Source of the DNA: DASQGA01 sp035535315
Lineage (GTDB): Bacteria > Actinomycetota > Thermoleophilia > Gaiellales > Gaiellaceae
Assembly (NCBI GenBank): GCA_035535315.1
Contig: DATLQD010000103.1
Coordinates: 1-18,971, forward strand
DNA length: 18,971 nucleotides
Direction of reading: 5' to 3'
Part shown: positions 13,943-18,971 of the stretch, piece after piece
Layout: each line of letters begins with the position of its first letter
Numbering within the stretch: the first letter of the stretch is position 1
Notes under the pieces: generated by a model
What the model saw: the letters and a program-made list of their open reading frames with translations, nothing else
The model's database searches: none
What the model was told of the DNA's origin: nothing
Position numbers and translations under genes: made by a program

Positions 13943-15808
13943 ATGCAGCAGGGGACATGGACCATGCGTCCGTGCTCCCGCCCGGAGGTCGTCGAGCTCG
14001 CCCGGGCGCTCGGCCTCAGCGAGACGACAGCGAGCGTCCTCGTCCGGCGGGGGTACGGCGACCCCGGAGAGGCGAAGGCCTTTCTGGCCTCGCAGCCGCC
14101 GGGACACGACCCCATGCTCCTGGGGAACATGGCCGACGCGTGTGATGCGATTCGCCGCGCAGTCGCCTCTGGCAAGCGGATCTGCGTCCACGGCGATTAC
14201 GACGCCGACGGCATCTGCGCGACTGCGCTCGCCGTCACCGTCCTCCGCTCACTCGGCGCAAACGTCGACTGGCACCTCCCGAGTCGGTTCGAGGAGGGAT
14301 ACGGCGTCTCCATCGACACGCTCGCGCGCCTCGCGCGTGAGGAATGCGGCCTCGTCATCACCGTCGATTGCGGGATCACCGCGGTGGCGGAGGTAGCCGA
14401 AGCACGGGCGCTCGGGCTGGAGGTCATCGTCACCGACCACCACCGGCCCGGGGACGAGCTTCCCGACTGTCCGGTCGTCGCGACTCGCCCTTCCGACTAC
14501 CCGTTCCCGGAGCTATGCGGAACAGGCGTCGTGTACAAGCTGGCGGAGGCGCTGGTCGGGCCTGAGAAGCTCGAAGAGCACCTCGATCTCGTGGCCCTGG
14601 CTACGGTCGCCGACGTCGTGCCGCTCCTGGACGAGAACCGCTGGCTCGTCACCGCCGGGCTGAAGCGCCTCGCGAGGACGACGAAGCGCGGCCTCCGCGC
14701 GCTCATGCAGGCCGCCGGCGTGGATCCGGCCGCGCTCGATGCAGGTTCGGTCGGATTTCGCCTGGCACCACGTCTCAACGCGGCTGGACGCCTCTGTCAT
14801 CCCGGGGTCGCGCTCGATCTCCTCCTCACCTGCGACGAGCACGAGGCGCAGCAGCTCGCGGGCGAGCTCGAGACGCTGAATCGCGATCGACAGGCGGTTG
14901 AAGAGCGGATCCTCCGCGACGCGGTCCGGCAAGTGGGCGAATGGCCGGAATCGACGCGCCGCCGGAGCGCCTATGTCATCGCAGGGGAGGAGTGGCACCG
15001 TGGAGTGATCGGCATCGTGGCCTCGCGGCTGGTCGAGCGGTTCAACCGCCCAGTCGTCTTGGTCGCGGGCACCGAGGATGCATGGGTCGGCTCGGGGCGG
15101 TCGATCCCCGCCTTCGACCTTCACGCCGCGTTCGCGTCCTGCGCGTCCCACCTCGAACGCTGGGGTGGTCACCGCGCCGCGGCCGGGCTCTCGATCCGTT
15201 CGGAGAACGTCGACGCCTTCGCCGAAGCCTTCGCTGTGTACGCAGGCGAGAGGCTTAGTGAGTCCGAGCTCACGCCGCAGACCGTGGTCGATGCCGTTGT
15301 CGACGGACGCGACCTGACGCTCGAGCTCTGCGAGGAGCTCGAGCATCTCGCTCCCTTCGGGCTCGGCAATCCAGGCATCACGCTCCTGGCGACCGGCTGC
15401 GAGCTCTCCGAGCTCGGCGCCGTGGGCGAGGGGAAGCACCTGAAGCTGGCAGTCACCGCCAACGGCACCAGGTCCGGCGCGATCGCATTCGGTCAGGGTG
15501 CGAAGCTCGATCTCTTCAGGCGTCCAGGGCCGTACGACGTTGCCTTCCGGCTGGGTGCGAACCGATGGAACGGCTCCGTCTCCCCACAGCTCGTGGTCCG
15601 AAAAATCTTTGACACCCCCGAGCGGTTCGTCGAGCTTCGCGCCTGGCTCGCTGCCGAATGGCGAAAGCCCGCCGGGGAGCGCGACACACGGGCGGCCGAG
15701 GTCTTCGCCGAGCTCGGCCTCGGCGAAGCTGAGGCGCGCTGGAGGCCTCTCGTGGAGTCCGAGGCGTTCATGGCGCTCCTCGAGGAGCCACTCGCTGCGG
15801 CCGCCTGA
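13943..15808 (+). CDS. recJ: Single-stranded-DNA-specific exonuclease RecJ
   Basis: A 621-residue DHH-family 5'-3' exonuclease acting on single-stranded DNA in recombination and mismatch/base excision repair. Metal-binding motifs are intact: HGDYDADG (83-90), VDCGIT near 141-146 and TDHH (164-167). The DHHA1 part follows with IPAFDLHAAF and RWGGHRAAAGLSI (GGH motif), then an OB-like C-terminal domain. The frame is open to TTG 13934, but that codon lies in the -10 box. It sits 166 nt before rel. Confidence 0.95.
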   Translation: MQQGTWTMRPCSRPEVVELARALGLSETTASVLVRRGYGDPGEAKAFLASQPPGHDPMLLGNMADACDAIRRAVASGKRICVHGDYDADGICATALAVTVLRSLGANVDWHLPSRFEEGYGVSIDTLARLAREECGLVITVDCGITAVAEVAEARALGLEVIVTDHHRPGDELPDCPVVATRPSDYPFPELCGTGVVYKLAEALVGPEKLEEHLDLVALATVADVVPLLDENRWLVTAGLKRLARTTKRGLRALMQAAGVDPAALDAGSVGFRLAPRLNAAGRLCHPGVALDLLLTCDEHEAQQLAGELETLNRDRQAVEERILRDAVRQVGEWPESTRRRSAYVIAGEEWHRGVIGIVASRLVERFNRPVVLVAGTEDAWVGSGRSIPAFDLHAAFASCASHLERWGGHRAAAGLSIRSENVDAFAEAFAVYAGERLSESELTPQTVVDAVVDGRDLTLELCEELEHLAPFGLGNPGITLLATGCELSELGAVGEGKHLKLAVTANGTRSGAIAFGQGAKLDLFRRPGPYDVAFRLGANRWNGSVSPQLVVRKIFDTPERFVELRAWLAAEWRKPAGERDTRAAEVFAELGLGEAEARWRPLVESEAFMALLEEPLAAAA

Positions 15809-15859
15809 GCGGAGGCGAGAAGCAACCGGGCTGAAGGATCGGTCGCCGAAAGCCGAAAG

Positions 15860-15876
15860 AGGAGGAACACAGGAGG
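15860..15876 (+). repeat. Tandem AGGAGG Shine-Dalgarno-like repeat without a standard start codon
   Basis: AGGAGG occurs at 15860-15865 and again at 15871-15876, each followed by A-rich sequence (direct repeat with an 11-nt period). Both are perfect anti-16S matches, yet no ATG, GTG or TTG lies at a normal distance after either. ACG codons at 15879 and 15885 are in frame with rel, and that frame is open to ATG 15975. Confidence 0.6.
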
Positions 15877-15962
15877 AAACGACTACGAAGAGCGACCATT
15901 TCGCACGCTTGCTCGGCCGGGAGCCTCGCTCGGGGCGCCAGTTTGCGAGCGATGCCGGAAGC

Positions 15963-15974
15963 TACACTTCGTCC
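15963..15974 (+). promoter_or_regulatory. Leaderless-type -10 box of rel
   Basis: TACACT (15963-15968) ends 6 nt before ATG 15975. The arrangement equals that of the mau-like fusion gene and ruvC and indicates a leaderless rel transcript. Confidence 0.55.
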
Positions 15975-18185
15975 ATGAAGCAGGTCCTCCAGGACAGCCC
16001 TGCGCAGCGCCACCAGGAACTTCTCGTTCCCCTCCTCGAGGATGTCGCTGCCTACAACCCGGAGTTCGACCGCGAGCTTCTGGAGCGCGCCTTCTTCTTT
16101 GCCTCTGAGGCGCACGAGGGCCAGCAGCGGCGGAGCGGCGAGCCCTTCATCGCGCACCCCGTCGGCGTCGCGCGTGTGCTCGCGGATCTCCACCTCGACG
16201 ACTCCACGCTCGCGGCAGCGCTCCTCCACGACGTCGTGGAGGACACCGACCTGACCATCGAGGAAGTGCGGGCAGAGTTCGGCGAAGAGATCACCAGGCT
16301 CGTCGAGGGCGTCACGAAGCTGACGCGGATCCACTTCCAGAGCCGCGAGCAGGCCCAGGCGGAGAACTACCGCAAGATGATCGTCGCGATGGCTCAGGAC
16401 CCGGGCGTCATCCTGATCAAGCTCGCCGACCGGCTGCACAACATGCGGACGATCGAGTACCTCGGCAAGCAGAAGCAGCTGCAGAAGGCGCGCGAGACGC
16501 TCGAGGTCTACGCGCCGCTTGCGCACCGTCTTGGTATCCACACGATCAAGTGGCAGCTCGAGGACCTCGCGTTCGCCACCCTGCACCCACGGCGCTACGC
16601 GGAGATCCAGGCGATGGTGAACGAGCGCCGAGGCGACCGCGACGAATTCGTTTCGACGGCCGCAGAGCAAGTCGAGCGAGAGCTCGAGAAGCTCGACATC
16701 CCGGCCGAGATCTCGGGACGCGCGAAGCACTTCTACTCGATCTACGAGAAGATGGCCAAGCGGGGCAAGGAGTTCAACGAGATCTACGACCTGACCGCGA
16801 TGCGGGTCATCGTGCAGCGTGACGGCAAGGAGGGGGAGCGTGACTGCTACGGCGCGCTCGGAATCATCCACTCCCTCTGGAAGCCGATGCCCGGCCGCTT
16901 CAAGGACTACATCGCGATGCCCAAGTTCAATCTCTACCGGTCGCTCCACACGACGGTGATCGGCCCGGAGGGAAAGCCGCTCGAGATCCAGGTGCGGACG
17001 AACGACATGCACGTGACGGCCGAGTTTGGCATTGCCGCACACTGGGTCTACAAGGGCTCCAAGCTGCGCGGGAGCGGGGCCGAACGGATCGCCTGGCTCC
17101 AGCAGCTCGCCGACTGGCAGGAGGAGGAGGCAGACCCGCGCGAGCTCATCCGTGCGTTCCCGGAGCTCGCCTCGGACGAGGTCTACGTGTTCACGCCGAA
17201 AGGCGAGGTCAAGAATCTCCCGGCCGGCTCGACGCCGATCGATTTTGCGTATGCAGTCCACACTGATGTCGGCCACCGGACCGTGGGCGCGAAGGTGAAC
17301 GGCCGCATCGTCCCGCTCCACTACCGGCTTCAGAGCGGAGACTTCGTCGAGATCCTGACGTCGAAGCAGCAGGGGCGTGGGCCCTCGCGCGACTGGATGT
17401 CCCTGGCCGCCTCGTCCCGGGCCCGCAACAAGATCAGGCAGTGGTTCAGCCGCGAGACGCGCGAGGACACCGAGCAGCGCGGGCGCGACTCGCTCGAAAA
17501 CGCCTTGAAGCAGCACAACCTGCCGTACAAGAAGCTCTCACATTCACCGCTGCTCGCCCAGGTGATCCGCGAGATGGGGTTCAAGAAGGCCGAGGACTTC
17601 TACCTGGCTCTCGGCTCCGGGAAGCTCCAGGTGTCTCAGGTCGCGAACAAGGTGCTGCACCGGCTCAAGACGACCGAGGTGGCCGAAGAGGAAAAGGTCC
17701 CTCTCAAGCCCAGGGCGCGCCACGCGGTCGCATCGCAGAACTTCGGGATCCACGTGCCAGGCGTCGAGGATGTCCTAGTCCGCCTGGCCAAGTGCTGTAC
17801 ACCGGTTCCGGGGGACGGCATCGTCGGCTACATCTCGCTCGGCAAGGGAATCACCATCCACCGGGACGACTGCCCGAACGTGCGCGCGCTGCAGAAGAAC
17901 CCTGATCGGTTCACGCTGGTCGAGTGGGACGGCGGAGCGTCGCAAAGCTTCCGGGTTCAGATCGCGGTCTCGTCCTGGGACCGCCCGCGCCTGCTCGAGG
18001 ACGTTGCCAGGACCTTCGCCGAGCACGGCACGAACATCGTCGAGTACGGGGGGCACGTCGAGGACCAGATGGCACGGAACTGGTACGTCGCCGAGGTCGG
18101 GGACATCAAGGCATTGCGGGGGCTCCTGAGCGCCCTCAGAAACATCGAGTCGGTCTTCGACGCCTACCGCGTCACCCCGTCCTAG
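15975..18185 (+). CDS. rel: Bifunctional (p)ppGpp synthetase/hydrolase Rel
   Basis: A 736-residue RSH protein controlling the stringent response. Residues 1-190 are the HD hydrolase with HDVVED (85-90) and ADRLHNMRT (151-159), so hydrolysis should be active. The synthetase domain (about 240-350) has YSIYEKM, YDLTAMRVI and the RFKD motif (308-311). That RxKD form is typical of bifunctional Rel, unlike the ExDD of RelA. TGS spans about 402-463, followed by the helical and zinc-finger-like region (KCCTPVPGDGIVGYI) and a C-terminal ACT domain (about 660-735). The frame is open far upstream into recJ, but ATG 15975 with its TACACT box is the best start. ACG-initiated extension from 15879/15885 is an outside possibility. 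Confidence 0.95.
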   Translation: MKQVLQDSPAQRHQELLVPLLEDVAAYNPEFDRELLERAFFFASEAHEGQQRRSGEPFIAHPVGVARVLADLHLDDSTLAAALLHDVVEDTDLTIEEVRAEFGEEITRLVEGVTKLTRIHFQSREQAQAENYRKMIVAMAQDPGVILIKLADRLHNMRTIEYLGKQKQLQKARETLEVYAPLAHRLGIHTIKWQLEDLAFATLHPRRYAEIQAMVNERRGDRDEFVSTAAEQVERELEKLDIPAEISGRAKHFYSIYEKMAKRGKEFNEIYDLTAMRVIVQRDGKEGERDCYGALGIIHSLWKPMPGRFKDYIAMPKFNLYRSLHTTVIGPEGKPLEIQVRTNDMHVTAEFGIAAHWVYKGSKLRGSGAERIAWLQQLADWQEEEADPRELIRAFPELASDEVYVFTPKGEVKNLPAGSTPIDFAYAVHTDVGHRTVGAKVNGRIVPLHYRLQSGDFVEILTSKQQGRGPSRDWMSLAASSRARNKIRQWFSRETREDTEQRGRDSLENALKQHNLPYKKLSHSPLLAQVIREMGFKKAEDFYLALGSGKLQVSQVANKVLHRLKTTEVAEEEKVPLKPRARHAVASQNFGIHVPGVEDVLVRLAKCCTPVPGDGIVGYISLGKGITIHRDDCPNVRALQKNPDRFTLVEWDGGASQSFRVQIAVSSWDRPRLLEDVARTFAEHGTNIVEYGGHVEDQMARNWYVAEVGDIKALRGLLSALRNIESVFDAYRVTPS

Positions 18186-18192
18186 GCCGGCC

Positions 18193-18891
18193 GTGTCCGA
18201 CGAGGCGCTTGCGTTCTTGCGGGAGCTCGAGGCCGCCGACGAGACGCTGAGCGCTGCCGAGGCGGAACTCGCCGAGCTCGGTGCGGAGGTCGAGCGCGTG
18301 CGGCTCCGCGCGGCCGAGCTCGAGGAGTTTCTCTCCCGGCTTCCCGTCGAGCGGGAGCGGCTGCGGACTGAGCAAGCGGGCGCGGAGCAGCAGGCTGCTC
18401 GAGCTCTCCGGGCCAAGAACGAAGCCAGCGAGTCGCTGGCGGACGCGGAGCGTGGTCGCTCGGCGGACGCAGTCGCCGAAGCGCGGCGGGCGGTGATTCG
18501 GACCCAGGATGCGCTGCGCATGGCCGACCGGCATGTGTCGGAGCTTGGCGAGGAGTCCGCGGCGCTTGAAGACACCGCCGCCGAGGCGATCTGCGAGGCC
18601 GCCGAGCTCGAGAGGCGAGCGCGCCGGCTCGCCGCCGAGTTCGGTCAGCACCCGCGGCTGACGGAGCAGGACGCATCCGACCCGCCCCCGGGTCTGGCCG
18701 GGATCGTCGAGTGGGGGAGTGCTGCGCGCGCGGCACTCTTCGTCGCTCGCGGAGGCCTCAGCTCGGAGCGAGAGGCCGTGATCCGCCAGGCAAACGAGCT
18801 CGGCAGCATGCTGCTAGGCGAGCCCCTGCTGGCGGCAAAGCCCGCCACCGTGCTCCGCCGGGTCGAGGAGCTGAAAGCGGCTCGGGCATAG
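18193..18891 (+). CDS. Uncharacterised coiled-coil protein downstream of rel
   Basis: A 232-residue cytoplasmic protein starting at GTG 18193, 7 nt after the rel stop, so probably cotranscribed. Residues about 5-155 form a long Ala/Glu/Arg-rich coiled coil. The C-terminal part, about 165-230, is different and contains GLAGIVEWGSAARAALFVARGG and VIRQANELGSMLLGEPL, suggesting a small folded domain. I do not recognise a named family. Confidence 0.75.
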   Translation: MSDEALAFLRELEAADETLSAAEAELAELGAEVERVRLRAAELEEFLSRLPVERERLRTEQAGAEQQAARALRAKNEASESLADAERGRSADAVAEARRAVIRTQDALRMADRHVSELGEESAALEDTAAEAICEAAELERRARRLAAEFGQHPRLTEQDASDPPPGLAGIVEWGSAARAALFVARGGLSSEREAVIRQANELGSMLLGEPLLAAKPATVLRRVEELKAARA

Positions 18892-18901
18892 CCCGTGTGG
18901 C

Positions 18902-18971
18902 CTAGCGGGAGCGTTTCGCTGCGTGCGGGGAAAGGAGCAGAGCCACCCGCTCCAGGAACTCCCGGTCAGCC
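18902..18971 (-). CDS. C-terminal end of an unidentified minus-strand gene (cut by right edge)
   Basis: On the minus strand the sequence reads ADREFLERVALLLSPHAAKR-Ser-Arg then TAG (complement of 18902-18904). The composition is protein-like, with a plausible amphipathic helix, and no in-frame stop lies before the window edge. It would converge with the coiled-coil gene, leaving 10 nt between stops. Only about 22 residues are visible, so neither reality nor function is certain. Confidence 0.4.
   Translation of the reverse strand, partial: ADREFLERVALLLSPHAAKRSR

Noticed and set aside
15498..15974. Upstream extension of rel into recJ
   Set aside because: The open frame is a shadow of recJ; the RSH family begins near ATG 15975, which also has a TACACT box.
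15768..17516. Long minus-strand ORF of 582 codons opposite recJ/rel
   Set aside because: Antisense shadow of rel; low-complexity Arg/Leu/Val-rich translation with no motif.
1..18971. Very frequent GAGCTC hexamers as a functional repeat
   Set aside because: They mostly arise from Glu-Leu codon pairs (GAG CTC) in biased coding sequence.

Overview
This is a GC-rich bacterial chromosome segment, most likely from a deep-branching actinomycete such as the Thermoleophilia (Gaiellales/Solirubrobacterales type). The evidence is the strong G/C bias at third codon positions, the actinobacterial order pdxS-pdxT-yebC-ruvC-ruvA-ruvB, a RecJ gene followed by a long bifunctional Rel, and many genes whose start codon lies 6-8 nt after a TANNNT box, the mark of leaderless mRNAs. 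No mobile element, CRISPR array, rRNA or tRNA was seen. The placement is inference; I could not search databases.

Layout. 1-479 (minus): the N-terminal part of a PolX-family DNA polymerase, cut by the window edge. 533-3337: a large GAF-GGDEF-GAF-GAF-HD-GYP cyclic-di-GMP enzyme, divergent from polX across a short region with a perfect 12-bp palindrome. 3397-6234: a tight three-gene cluster related to the maturation machinery of methylamine dehydrogenase (mau). It holds a MauE-MauD fusion, a Tat-exported Cys-rich protein resembling the methylamine dehydrogenase light chain, and a membrane protein (MauF/CcdA-like) fused to a beta-propeller. 6313-6894: a coiled-coil protein. 6934-8757: homocysteine S-methyltransferase/methylenetetrahydrofolate reductase. 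8780-10364: PLP synthase PdxS and PdxT. 10351-13371: yebC and ruvCAB. 13381-13839 (minus): a small unidentified protein. 13943-15808: recJ. 15975-18185: rel. 18193-18891: a second coiled-coil protein. 18902-18971 (minus): the tail of an unidentified gene.

The most exciting element is the third gene of the mau-like cluster. Conventional calling would start it at ATG 4930 and leave an orphan 22-codon ORF before it (4852-4920). The two are in the same frame, separated only by a TGA at 4918-4920. The joined reading gives a first transmembrane helix ending in W-S-P-(UGA)-G-L-S. There the UGA occupies the place of the catalytic Cys of the CcdA/DsbD/MauF family (S-P-C motif). A stable hairpin with a GUGU tip lies about 25-44 nt after the UGA, where a bacterial SECIS element is expected. 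The upstream ATG overlaps the stop of the preceding gene (ATGCTGA), so it is a translation-coupled start. I therefore call this a probable selenoprotein: a selenocysteine-containing membrane electron carrier fused to an extracytoplasmic propeller.

How the cluster may work (inference): the Sec-bearing membrane protein would carry reducing equivalents across the membrane to the MauD-like thioredoxin domain (CPLC) of the fusion protein. That domain would then form or reshuffle disulfides in the 10-Cys exported protein. The light-chain-like protein has only one plausible counterpart of the two Trp residues that form the TTQ cofactor, so the system probably does something other than classical methylamine oxidation.
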